A stretch of DNA of 64,000 nt from Chaetorhynchus papuensis (Eukaryota > Chordata > Aves > Passeriformes > Rhipiduridae). The stretch lies in assembly GCA_013396525.1 (NCBI GenBank), contig VWYX01000629.1, positions 286,464 to 350,463 of the forward strand, written 5' to 3'. The notes beneath the pieces were generated by a model that saw only the letters and a program-made list of their open reading frames with translations, was not told the DNA's origin and searched no databases. Shown piece by piece: positions 13,301 to 25,000 of the stretch. The position numbers and the translations under genes are program-made. Within the stretch, counting starts at the first letter, position 1, and every line of letters begins with the position of its first letter.

Positions 13301-16300
13301 TGGACCCAAGGTGATGCTGACAAACAGTCTGAGTGGGAAAGCACGGAATGTCCCTGACAATGAATTCTTTATAGTGGCTTTCAACCACCAGCTGATAAGG
13401 ATGAGGAAGGCAGCTCTCAAAACAGGAAAGAACGGTATTTTCCATTTCTGTGGGTTGCTCTGAAATGAAACTCAACCTGAAGAAATTAGAGCTGCTCAGC
13501 TGCAGCAAGGTAAGAAGCTCTACTTCTGTCTGCCCCAGGCAGTCAGATTCGTCTGGGCCTTCTGCTGAGCTTCACAGTGAGTTAAGCTGCAAACAGAGCG
13601 TGCACTTTATCTCTGGTAAAGTCTTTTCTCACTTTCTACAACAGAAGCAGAATAGCTTATTGTTTCTGGCAGATGCTGAAATGATCCACCACAAGTCATG
13701 GCCTCTCTTGTTCCAGGACCAGCTAATGCACAGCTCAGTCACTACTCTGCTCGAAATCTTCCTCTTTTCCAGCCACATAACTGGCAGCAAGGAGAGTACA
13801 CTGCAGCATGACTTGGCCAAACCAAGAGGAGGCAGTGTGCTGAAATCCTGCACTTCACAGCAGACACGACTGCTCCATTTGGAAACTCCTTACTTAGGGA
13901 GTAACTGCTGGAGTTACTCCCTGGAGTATTCAGTAACAGATACATTCTTGGGAAGAACTAATTGAAGGAGCGAAGTCTCTTGCACAACAGCCTGCAGCAG
14001 AATGCTTCCCAGGTAGCATGCAAGCGTTTCCAGAGGAGTGATGGGACAGCTGAGGGTCCTCCCCAGGTGTGCAGAACTGGCACAGAACATGACACTGACT
14101 GCCAAACCCAGTAGCTGTGGCTACCAGACATGCCCAGCCCTTTCTGCCAAAGAGGGGGCACACGGGATCTTCTCTCAGATCTGGAAGCTCAAAGTGCAAC
14201 ACCTCTGCCAGGACACTTAAGCACATCCAAGTGACTACCTGGGACTTTATCCAGCTTATTAAAGACATCAGTGGTGCTGTAACTCAGGTAACCATTAGCA
14301 GGGGAATATGTGGCCTACCTACAGAAGTAAGGATCTATCATCAAACATTTAATTAAAAACAGACAGCAGGAAAAATGCTGTTGTTACTCCCTCTCAACGA
14401 AGCGAACATCTCAGAAGTCTTTACAGCCCACAAAAATTCCCACAGCCATGCAGTTACTGCTTTCCTCTAGCAAAGGAACAGCAACTGCTTGGGTATCTGA
14501 CCTGGACTTTTGTTCATGGATGTGGATTCAGATTTTCAATACTTTTGAAAGCTGAAAAATTATCTTTTTCACTATTAGAGATCATCTGAAACATGAAAAT
14601 AATTAACTAGCAACTACAAAAGACACTTAAATCAACATTTCAGCCACTTCTATCTACAAGGTCTGTAAGACCTGAGCAGAGTTCTGGGACAAAGCTTCTA
14701 TTTTTTTGTGCCAATTTTTTGAATAAACAGTAACACCCAACCTAGTATTTCTCAACAAAAACAACAGTGTCAATACAGAGCTCAATCAATAAAACATTAA
14801 GGAAGTAATATTATGTCCTACCAGCATGGTTTCAGTCAACATATCTTCATTAACAATACTATTCTTTGAGTGGTGAGTACAGCAGAAGCCAACTTCTCTG
14901 CTGTGACTTATCTCAGTTTATCTGGACAGCTGATAGCTTTCTAAATTTGAGCACTGCAAACCTTTATTACATATTGGCTAACTCATTTCAAGTCAAATGA
15001 ATTTACAAAGAATCACCAGTAAACTAAGCACACACTACTGCAGACTGCAGGTTTCAGTCCAGCCAAAATTCTCCAGAAAGGAGCAGAAAGGATTTTGTTG
15101 CTTACTAGTGTTTTTGGAGAGGCAGCTCTCTGAGCTGCAAACTCAGTCTTCAAAGAGCACAAAGCCCACTTGGTGACATTCAGTACAGTTGCTACTTGCA
15201 CACAGGACCATGTTAGACCATTACTGTCTCATTCTTGGTTACTGTCTACACTTGATAACAGTTATTGGAAGAGAGATGTTTCAAAATAAAAAAATCTGAC
15301 ACAGTGACAAAAGAATCCCACTGCTTTATGAATCAACCATGGCTTAGAAAACACCCTCCAGTGCTAAGCTTATTTCGTTCACTGAAAAGAAATGGGGAGA
15401 CATGACCCATCTCAAAAAAAATCACAAGGTAAGAAGATCTACAGCAGACAACTCCTTAGAGAGACAGACAAATGCACACAAGGATGCAAAAAGCTGGAAG
15501 TCAAAGTTGGACAAGCTCATAAACACATGATTATACAACTGACCATGGGATCTGTAAGCCCTCTGTGACTTGGAGGTTTTACATGCAGTGACTCACTCCA
15601 AGTCTGCTACAGCTCCTGCAGATGCCACTGGTCAAGTCCTTCAGCTTGTGCTTTGCAGGGAGGGTTTGGTGAATGTTGTCTCACCTCCAAATGTATTATT
15701 GGTTCTCAATCAGTGCAAACTGCAGCAGCTTTCACCACATCCCCTTCAGGCCAGCCACACTGGGACTGTCTACACAACAGGAACTGGTACACAGGGAAAA
15801 AAAGGGCCTTTCCAGAATATCACCAGCAGCATCAAGACTCCAGCAATTGTTTCTTGATAGTCCCAAAGCCAGGAGAGAAGATCACCACTCGATTTTCCCA
15901 CAGAGAGAGCCCAACGTCAAGGCTGCAGGCCTCAAATGTAGTATCACAGTCACCCTGAACCCAGAAAGCCTAAATCCTTCAGCACTGAGCAGCTGGTGCT
16001 ACAAAACACAACCACGAGTCTCCTGTAAATTCCTCTAAGGCAGGAATGAACAACCTGGATTTGGAGCTTGCATTCCAGAAACTTCACCTCAGTTTCAAGA
16101 AAGGGCAAGAAGGACAAATTTCAAAAATCTCACAGAATTGCCTGGAATTAGACTTACCATGAGACTCCCTGCAACACTTCAAATATAACTGACAACATTC
16201 CTCAATCTCAGCATTATCTGCTGCTAACCATAGCAGTAAATTCTAAGACAGCCAACAGGAGCATCCTCATCCATCCAGAATGCCATCCCGGCAGCACTTG

Positions 16301-16739
16301 GAAATTGCCTGGATCCCCTCACATCTTGTAAGACCAGGATCCTCCCCAAGCACTAAATGTCAAGGCTCTGCAACACAGAAAGGAGTAACAAGTCTAAGTT
16401 CACCCTTAGCAGCAATGCTATCTGGAGAGCAATTGAGCTTCAAGAACCAACTCCATTCAGTGATCAAGTCCAAGAGAAAATTCTCCTGGTGTCTGTACAG
16501 CCAAAGTAGTGTTAAACACATGGGAAGGCGGTGAGTGGGTAAAAAAGCTTTGGAAGTACTTTGGAATTGCGTGTCCAAACTGCCTTAATGATATTAAGAC
16601 AATGATTAAAAAAAATAAAACACCTGGAAGTGGTAAAAAACAGATGGTCATCAGGTCTCTCTACCTGTTGCCCAAATGCTGCAGGAAGGCATCAGAACAC
16701 CCGACAAAGTCCTGGCACGTCCCACAAGCAGCTGCAGAC

Positions 16740-16950
16740 AGATGGAGAGGACAGCTGCATGGACAGCAGGTGACTGTCCAGAGGAGTGCCACAGCCTGGG
16801 AACAGGCCATGGACTCCCTGGAGGTCCTCAAAACCCAACTGGACAAAGCCCCGAACAAGGCTTCAAGTCAGCTCTGCTGTGAGCAGGAGGTCAGTTGGAC
16901 CAGAGACTACTAGAGGTCCTGTACAACCCAAATCTGTCTGTGGTTCTGTG
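16740..16950 (+). mobile_element. CR1-like 3' end fragment
   Basis: The stretch gtccagaggagtgccacag, the ctggacaaagcc block and the ending with ttggaccagagactactaga, then ggtcc and tacaacccaaatctgtctgtg follow the order of a CR1 3' terminus. It is diverged and truncated at the 5' side. Confidence 0.6.
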
Positions 16951-18904
16951 GATAAACCTCACTGCATAGGGAAGAGAGAGAAGACAAAAGGGCAGAGTCT
17001 CTCAGAGGATGTATCTTTGAGGGCAAAACATCTAATTTTCCTTAGGAGGCCAAAATACTGGAAACACAATGTGAGCTGTCTCCTCTGCCTGACTGACAGT
17101 CCCAGATCCCTCTGCAAGGTGCCTGCCACCAAAGCACTGGGAAGGGATCTCAGCACTGGGAGGCCTCACCTCACGTGCAGCTGTTCAAACTGGCCCTGGG
17201 TAATGCTGTGTTGAACAGAGCAGTATCTCACCCCATCTAGAGACCAACTCCTTTCCCTTTGGGCTGCCCAGGGCTGGGCCAGCAGAGCAGGCTCACAGCA
17301 AGTGACCAGGAGACACCACCAGAGCCCATGACCAGCAGGACCGGTGAGGATGGTCTCAAACACTGCTGTTTCCTGACATGCACCACCAGCAGAGGAAGAA
17401 GTTAACAAAACACTCTACTGAGACTAAAACACAAATCCAGTGAAATCCTGCTAGCACTGCCTTTGCTAGGCTAACAAATGCATTGTCACAGCTGTAGCCT
17501 ATTCCATACTTCCCTTGGATTGCTTTCACCATAACCCTTCTGCACCAAGGCTTCTGCCAGCACGTCTGTGTCCATCAGAGCTGTACATCCCAGCATCACT
17601 GACCACAAGACATCCATAAAGATATCACACAAGGGGCTTTGCTCCTGAAGTGAGGCCATGGGCTCAGCCTGGGCCCTTGCTCTGGCTGCCAGAGATGTGG
17701 AAGAATCTGCTGTTACTCACTGTCATCCTCAAAAGCAAAGGCATTCACAGTGAGAGGGATGTGAGCAGGTGCAGAGAGAAAAAGAGGTTGTGCAAATATG
17801 CACTACAGAGCTGTGAGGTTCGGGTTAGTCATTACAGCTCTGTAGACTGTGGATATTACTTTAATAAGGCTGAGCTCACAATAACAACAGGGCTATCCTA
17901 TCCTCTTATCACCAGCTTTGATCCCAGGATAGGCAGGGTTAGGTGAGAAAATGCAAATTAAAAGTTTTCTTGGGGATTGCAGCTGCAATGAAAGGGAAAG
18001 AAGTTATAGCTTAGAACAAAAGCCATAGCTGGAAGCACAGCAGGAGAAGAAAAGAGCACAAATGAAGCGGCTCTCATCCTCATCAAAAGAGACTCCAGGA
18101 ACCATCCCTCAGCACTCAGTTGAAAATCCTATCCCCCACCATCACCTGACACAGACCACGTCCAGCGCTGCCTCTGCCCACACAAGCATATCTGACTGCC
18201 AGGGCCTTTTCCCATGCCAGGCACACACCACAGCCAGCTCCCTGCCTCGCCAGGCCTGCCTCCACCTCTGTAAACCACACAGGAGGTACTCGATGCTCCC
18301 CAGGACACCTCGTTGGCCACAGCTACACTGCCCACACGGGGAGGCTTCAGCAGACTGGGGCCTCCCGCAGCAGCCCAAGGCAGCTTCAACCCCGAGGGGC
18401 TGCACCTTTCTCTCATGGGGCCAGATCCTCAACAGCAGCACATGGTGTCCAGGGATACACGCATCCAGCAGGCCCTGAGGAGGCTCCAGACCCCCCCATA
18501 CGCAGGGGGAAGGCTGTCAGAAGGGTCGATCAGTTCACAGAGCAGCAGCTGCCGAGCCCCACAGACTTTGCTCCTCCATGTGGTGACAACACCATAAAGG
18601 CTGAGCCCCTGGGGACACAGGGAGAGCCGAGCCCAGGCGGGTGCCAGGGCAGAGCTTTGGGGCAGAGGGTGCCAGGGCTGTTCGCTGCCACTGCTCAGCA
18701 CAGCCCCGCAGCAAGGACAGGCCCCCGCTGGGCTGGGCGCTCCAGGGGCTCCCAGGAGCCACGAACGCCGGGCCCAGCCTGTGCCCAGGCACTGATGTGG
18801 CTGGGAGGCACATCCAGCCATCGCCCCCCATAAAGGGCTGCCCGCTGCACCTCCCTTCGCCAACCACACCAGGGATGGGGGCCAGGCTGAAGCTCCCCAG
18901 CCAT

Positions 18905-19440
18905 CGCAGGGGGACCCAGAGACCACCTCCCGCAACAGGGACAAGGGTCTCATTGCGGTCTCCATGGAAGCGGGCTGGGAATAGGGGTCAGGCTGGTGGG
19001 CTCCCCAGCCACAGCGGGGGGACCCAGAGCCCAGACCCCTCCCCAAAAGGGGCGAGGGTCGCACGGACCATCTCCCCCACTGCAGGGGGAACGGGGTGCA
19101 CTCTGTACCGCGTCGGGGATGGGGGTCAGACGGGGGCTCCCCATCCATCCCGGCTGACTCCAGAGACCACCCCCTTCCAGAGCGAGGACCGCACGGGGGT
19201 CTCCATGGGACAGAGGCGGGGATGGGGGCAGGAAAGTACGTTCCCCAGCCATACCTGGAGGAGTCCAGAGACCACCGCGTCCCCCGCACCGGAGCGAAGG
19301 TCGCGTTGGTGCCTCCATTGGACTGGAGTTGCTCTGGGATAGGGGTCAGGCTAGGGCACCCCATCCATCCCGGAGGGATCCAGAACCCAGACCCCTCCCC
19401 AAAAGGGGCGAGGGTCGCACAGGGCTCCCCCCCCCCCCTC
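18905..19440. repeat. GC-rich minisatellite, about 105-135 bp unit
   Basis: The landmark gggacccagagaccac or close variants recur at about 18911, 19020, 19154, 19260 and 19375. Each is followed by a gcgagggtcgcac-like segment, a tctccatgg-like segment and ggggctccccagccatcc-like wording. Units differ in length and by many substitutions. The array runs into a poly-C tract and an assembly gap, so its true length is unknown. Confidence 0.75.
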
Positions 19441-19457
19441 CCCCCGGGACCCGCCGC

Positions 19458-19657
19458 NNNNNNNNNNNNNNNNNNNNNNNNNNNNNNNNNNNNNNNNNNN
19501 NNNNNNNNNNNNNNNNNNNNNNNNNNNNNNNNNNNNNNNNNNNNNNNNNNNNNNNNNNNNNNNNNNNNNNNNNNNNNNNNNNNNNNNNNNNNNNNNNNNN
19601 NNNNNNNNNNNNNNNNNNNNNNNNNNNNNNNNNNNNNNNNNNNNNNNNNNNNNNNNN
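19458..19657. other. assembly gap (200 N)
   Basis: A run of exactly 200 N, a typical placeholder size. It follows a poly-C tract at the end of the GC-rich tandem array and precedes the ZMYM3 promoter region. Confidence 0.99.
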
Positions 19658-19766
19658 CACGCGCCCGCTCCGCCCCCTCCTCGTGGGGCCCCACGACCGC
19701 CCCGCGGCCTCACCCGCGCCTCCCAGGACGCCGCCGGGGCGCGCCCGCAGCCGCCGCCGCTCGTAC

Positions 19767-19805
19767 CTGGCTCTCCCGGTGCTGCGCCGCCCGCTCTACC
19801 CAGAA
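19767..19805 (-). other. ZMYM3: putative ZMYM3 non-coding exon 1
   Basis: On the minus strand a good donor (CCAG/GTACGA) lies at 19767/19766. About 60 bp upstream is TTTAAA (19828-19833), with CCAAT boxes a further 65-105 bp upstream, so a short first exon starting near 19,800 fits. ZMYM3 needs a 5' UTR exon because its ATG exon begins at a splice acceptor (10335). The transcription start is inferred. Another minus-strand donor at 20368/20367 could serve an alternative first exon. Confidence 0.45.
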
Positions 19806-19827
19806 CCCGGATTCGGGTCGCGGCCCC

Positions 19828-19932
19828 TTTAAATGGAGGCGCCGCTCGGAGCCCTCACCGCGCTGCAACCCGACGGGGGGGCGGCGGCGGCGCCTTATTG
19901 GCTGCGCGGAGCGAGGGACGCGCTCCCATTGG
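19828..19932 (-). promoter_or_regulatory. ZMYM3 core promoter elements
   Basis: Minus-strand CCAAT boxes at 19897-19901 and 19928-19932 (written ATTGG on the plus strand) and a TATA-like TTTAAA at 19828-19833 are spaced as in a conventional promoter reading leftwards. This is motif evidence only. Confidence 0.5.
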
Positions 19933-21535
19933 CTGCGGTGGGGCCTGGGCTCGCGAGACTCGCTCACGGGCGGCTGCCGTGGAAACGCGGAGCGGAGCCT
20001 CGGGCGCGGGATCGGCGCGACAGCCCGGACCGCGTCGGGCGGCTGGAAAACCTGGGGCGGATCCGCTTGACGGAGCGGGTCCAGGCGGGCGGGCAGCACG
20101 GAGCCGGGGGAGGGCGGCGGCCGCGGTCTGGCGGGGCACGGCGAGGTGCGGGGGGGGAGCACGGCGGGGGGCGGGGGCCGGAACGGGGCGCCCCGGTTCC
20201 CGCCGGTGCCCGCGCGGCCACCCGCAAAACACGGAGCGGATCGAACGGAATGGCCTCGCCACCCCGCTCCCCGCCCCCCCTTTAACCCTCTCGCTGCCGC
20301 CGCTCCCGGCCCCAGCCTCGCTGCCGCCCCGGGGGGCCCGGCCCGGCCGCGCCGCCACGGCTTCTACCTGCACGCGGGGGGACCCACCCGGACGAGCCCG
20401 GGTGCCGCCACCGCCTCCCCGAAGCCGGAGCGTCTCCCCGAGGCGGTGAGTGACAGCGCGGCCGGGCGGGGCTTCCGCGGGGGCCCGGGACGCGGCACCG
20501 CCTCCGAGAAGGACCGCCTGGGCCGGCGGCCCCCACTCCCGGCACCGCCTTCCCCCGGGATCCCCGTCCCCTGCCCCGGGCTGCGCTCCCGCAGCACTGC
20601 ACATAACCCGGGGTGCCCTTCCCCAGCCCACCCGGCCTCGCCGCCCGCGGCACCCCTACCCCTTCCCGCCTCCATCCGTGCCCCCGGCGCTGCTCCGCCC
20701 CACCAGGCTTGGACCCCCATCCCCGGGGGCTCCCCTGCCGGCGGGACCCGGGCTCCCTCCATCTCCGCGGGGCAGCATCCAGCTCTTGGCCGCCCCACTC
20801 CACTGGGGGGCTCCTCCGTCGTTCCCGCCCCCGGGAACCTGTGGTTTCCCAACCTGCGGGCACACAGGGCTGCCGGGGCTGAGCGTGGGCTGGAACCCGG
20901 GGGCACAGCCGGGAGCGGGCGGCGGAGTTGCGGGAAAGCGGGCGCTCCACAAGGGCTGTGAGGCTCCCAGGAGTCCCGCACCCGGGGAGCGCGCTGGCCG
21001 CGGGGACGCGGCACCTGCACCGGTGAGGCGGCGGGAGGCGGGAGGGTTTATTGCAAGTCGGTGAAGCGAAACCCGCCCGAGGCAGGATACGACCGCGCTC
21101 CCAGAGCGCCCGGTGCGTTCCCAGGGGCACGGCACGGCACGGCACGGCGGGACCCTTCTGCCGAGCCGAGCCGAACCGAGCCGCCTTCCCGTCCGCAGCG
21201 GGGTTCAGAGGATGAGGGGGAGCCGGCGGCTGGACGGGGCAAGGAGCGGGCACGGGGCTGGAGGACACATGGAGGAGACCGGAGCGGCACACGCCGCCCG
21301 GCACTGCCCAGGCCCCGGTGCTCACTGACCGGGGTGGAGAACCCACTGCCGGGACTGCCCCGGTGCCGTCGCGGGGCGCGGCGGGGCGGCACGCGCTCGG
21401 CGCCGCCGCTGGCCCTTTAAAAGCGCGCGGCCCCCGCGAGCCCGCAGCGCGCCTGCGCACCGCGCGCGGGGCGGCTCGCGGCTCTCCCTTTGTCCCCCAC
21501 TGGCCTCTCACCCAAGCTTGATGCCCGCCGCCGTG

Positions 21536-21674
21536 ATTGGCAGCGCGCGCAGCCCCTCTGTTGACCAATCGGATCTGTGCACGGCCGGCTAGTCCCGCCC
21601 CGCCGCGGCGGCCCCTGTGAGTGACGGCGGACTTAGCCAGTTAGCGGCGCGGCGGCGGGCGCCGGGCGGCCAAT
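21536..21674 (+). promoter_or_regulatory. NONO promoter CCAAT boxes
   Basis: CCAAT lies at 21565-21569 and 21670-21674 on the plus strand, with an inverted copy (ATTGG) at 21536-21540. They precede the putative non-coding first exon of NONO, and an ETS-like TTCCGG follows at about 21715. The start site is probably between about 21,690 and 21,730, by inference. Confidence 0.5.
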
Positions 21675-21699
21675 AGGAGCTCAGGGAGAGGGGCGCCGT

Positions 21700-21830
21700 G
21701 TTAGGGTGCGCGAGTTCCGGCCGCGCGCTCTCCTCTCAGGGCCGCCGCGGTCCCGGTGCCCGTTTCCGTCCCGGTGTCCGGGGCCGGTGCCTGTCCCGGT
21801 GTCCGCGTCCCGGTCCGGTGTTACCGCCAG
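21700..21830 (+). other. NONO: putative NONO non-coding exon 1
   Basis: A strong donor CCGCCAG/GTGAGG lies at 21830/21831, and the ATG-containing exon begins at an acceptor (CTTCTAG/GTGGGG, 21998/21999) only 168 bp downstream. The 5' limit is a guess based on the upstream CCAAT boxes. A second plus-strand donor (ACCG/GTGAGG) near 21022 could mark an alternative first exon. Confidence 0.55.
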
Positions 21831-22007
21831 GTGAGGCCGTGGGGGCGGCAGGGTCGCGGCTCGGGCCCGCTCCGCTCCGTCGCCGCCGGGGCCCGGCGCG
21901 GCCTGCGCGGCCCGCCCCGCCCCTGCACGCGGGACCGGCGGGAGCTGCCCGGGACCGAGCTCCGGGCCGCTTCCCGACCGTGCGTGTGTTGCTTCTAGGT
22001 GGGGAAG

Positions 22008-25000
22008 ATGCAGGGCAACAAGGGGTTCAACATGGAGAAGCAGAACCACGCTCCGCGCAAGCAGCACCAGCAGCATCCGCCGCCGTCCATCCCCGCGAAC
22101 GGGCAGCAGGCCAACAGCCAGAGTGAGTCCCGGGCCCGTCGTGGGGGCCCGCCCGGCCCCGCTCTGGGTAGGCGCTGAACGACCGCTTCGGTGCAGCGGG
22201 AAACCTCGGGGTAGCTGCGGCCCTCGGGGGTGCAACAGGTCTCGGCAGGAACAAAAGGAACCCGGTTTTTCGAGTTAAAACAATCAATCCTTAGATCCTC
22301 AAGTAGGCTGCAGCATCTCCTGCTATATCAGTTTTTTCCTTTTGTTGGAAACCACTGTTTTAATTGTGCCTGGGTTGTATTTGTGTGTTTTTTGGTTTTG
22401 CTTAGTCCGCTCGAAGGTACACGCGGCTCCCGTGGCGTTTGTTCGTTTTTTGTGTTCGTAAGTTTTTTGCTTTTCCAAAACCTGGGAAGTGATATAGAGG
22501 TTTTTTCTTTGTCTCAAAATCTTACGAAAAGACCGCTTACAATTTGAAAGTCATTGCGTTTTTGACAGTGTCTGTAAGCGTTGCGAATATAACAAGGTCT
22601 CTCTTTCATTGTCGGGTTCCTGTTTCGTCCTCGGGCGTAACAGATGGCTTCTCAATGCAGGTTTCCTTAGGAAACGGGAATTTTAAGAAGCCTGATTGCT
22701 AGAGCGATTACTAGATTTCTAGAGAAGTAAGTTTGCTCTCGGTAAAGATTATGTTGTACTGAGAACGTTGTTACAGCGATCTGCAGGCACCACTTAAGAC
22801 TCAATTTTTTTTTAATGAGGAACCAGGAGAAACCTAGCTTTACTTAGTATTCGAGCCAGTTGACATTGATAAAAGCCGTTCTGCCTCAGCGGGTTTCCGG
22901 GTTTTCCTGGTCAGTGTGGACTGGCGCTGCAGAGCGGGTGCTTGTGAGCTGGGACGGGCGTTAATAGCTTCGGGGACCTGAACTGATCTAACCTGATAGT
23001 TTAGAAGTACGATTTAGAAGTACAGTGGTGAGACATCGCCGTTAGCATTTTTGGGAGAGAAAAAGTGCTTTGGTTTTATTAGATGTGGATTTTTTTTTTT
23101 TTTAAGTTTGGATACTTTGGCTGTTCAGAACAAAAACGTATAGAAATCACCTGTGCACTTTGTGTGATTCCTCCGAGTGGGTTTTTTTTTTTGTGTCAAA
23201 GATACTGGGCTGGTAAATGTCCTGGATGTTTTTATTAGGTGGTCGAGTTGAACAGGCTCTTTATCAGTTCCCAGACAATAACAGACAAGTGTGGCAGAGT
23301 CGTTTCCAGTCAGGTTGAAAACAATGACAGTACAGCTGTACTGTGAAATTCCCACAGGGATCAGCTTGTAGTGAGTGACCGTGTGTCGCTCCTTTGCATG
23401 GATCTCCTGAGGCAGAACAGTGGTACTCTGTGTACCACTGAGTGTAACTCTGTTCAAGCACCTCCTGTTGTATCCACAGGCCTTGCAGCTGATCCCCAAA
23501 TACTCGTGGTAATGCCATGAACAAGGCAAAACATTTCACTCCTGCACCTTTTGCTGTGTGAAGTAGATAACTTACTCTCACTACTCTTCTCTAGGTACAC
23601 TCTGAGCCTGGTTATTTAGTGTTAGCCACAGAGATGTGCTTACTCTTATGAAAGGGTTGTCCTTGCAGTGTCTTGCATGCATTGTCTTTGCATGGACAGA
23701 CTTTCTCATTCAGTGCCCTGCTTTGTAGCTGGAATCAAGCTATTTATGTTCACAGTTTATTTCATATGTGTGACCATGACTTGTGTCCTCTGCAAAGCAA
23801 AGGAGTTGCTTTCTGTGCCCTGTAGGAGTTGCTTTCTGTGCCCTGTAGTCCTGCGTGGTGAAGTTCCATGTGTGTTTAAGAAAATGGGGCACAGGAAGAT
23901 AAAGTGATGCTAAATCCACCCCTGTGTCTGGCACATAACAGAGCTTTCAGGATCATGCTGGACTCTTGCTGAATTAAGGGTTAAAGATTGTATATGCATG
24001 TGGGGATTTGAGAATGTTACTGTTTGTGTTTATTTCTGTTGGATATCTCAGAAAACATTTTAACCTTGGGCTTGATCTTTGAGGTCTTTTCCAACTTTAA
24101 AAATCTCTTCTAGGATAACTTACTGAATAGAGATTTTTTTTTTTTTGTAATTAACCTTGTAATTTTTCTGAGGTCTTACCTATATGGCTAGTTTTTGGGA
24201 TGGGGGTTTTTTTTTGAGTTTTGGGTTGGTTTTTTTTCCCCACTATTTTCACTATTCCAGCCTTCTCTTCAGCTTGGAACCCCATACCCTGGAACCCATC
24301 TCATAGAATGACAGCTATCTGAAATGTTATCTGTCTGAACAAAATTTCCTCTCATTTTCATATTTTTCTAGATATCTGGAGTTGTTTTGGAGTATTTTTG
24401 AGCAAAAATCTGTTTTCTGGCTAAACTGTGGCTTTTCTGTAATTATTTGTGTTGTAATAGCAACATCCTGCATTGTGACTACAGTTGATTTTTTGTGGGC
24501 CAGTTATCTTGACCAGTTCCCAAAAAGTTTGAGTGAAATATCTCATGTTATTTCAAGCTGCAGTGTGTTGTTTTCTCCAGTTCTAGACTGTCATTTGTTG
24601 GTGTTAATGAGCACTGAGGTTCAGTTTTCTTTAAAAAACTATGGGGCCATTCTGAAGTAAATCCCCCTTGTTGCTGGAGAGATGGCTGGAGAGGTTTAAG
24701 ACCAAAGTGAACGGGTGGTGTTACCTGTATTATCCTGTGTCTCTGTGGTCATTGTGATGAAACCTAATAAAATTTATCCCCCCAACTGTAGAGCAGCTGT
24801 GTACCTTATTCCCCTCAGATGAAGGCCTGACTATTGACCTGAAGAATTTCCGGAAACCCGGTGAAAAGACCTTCACCCAAAGAAGCCGCCTCTTTGTGGG
24901 GAATCTGCCCCCAGATATTACAGAGGAAGAGATGAGAAAGTTGTTTGAGAAGTATGGCAAGGCAGGGGAAGTCTTCATACACAAGGACAAAGGCTTTGGT

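Larger units (their letters stand above)
10336..19766 (-). other. ZMYM3 intron 1, no recognised gene
   Basis: About 9.4 kb between the ATG-containing exon (acceptor at 10335/10336) and the putative first exon. Six-frame reading shows no conserved protein segment. The contents I can name are a CR1-like fragment at about 16.7-16.95 kb, a GC-rich tandem array at about 18.9-19.44 kb and an assembly gap at 19458-19657. An extra non-coding 5' UTR exon could be hidden here. Confidence 0.6.
19658..22200. promoter_or_regulatory. CpG island shared by the ZMYM3 and NONO 5' ends
   Basis: The sequence is extremely G+C- and CpG-rich from the gap to the first intron of NONO, then shifts abruptly to AT-rich DNA after about 22.25 kb. 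It contains CCAAT boxes facing both ways, TTTAAA motifs and several good splice donors on both strands. Open reading frames across it are long only because stop codons are rare in such sequence. Confidence 0.85.

Noticed and set aside
18429..19694. A 421-residue minus-strand open frame spanning N bases
   Set aside because: It is formed by the gap and the GC-rich tandem array; unknown bases were read as codons.
20282..21568. Long open frames up to 428 residues in the ZMYM3/NONO CpG island
   Set aside because: Very high G+C removes stop codons. The products are Arg/Pro/Gly/Ala-rich on both strands and resemble nothing known.
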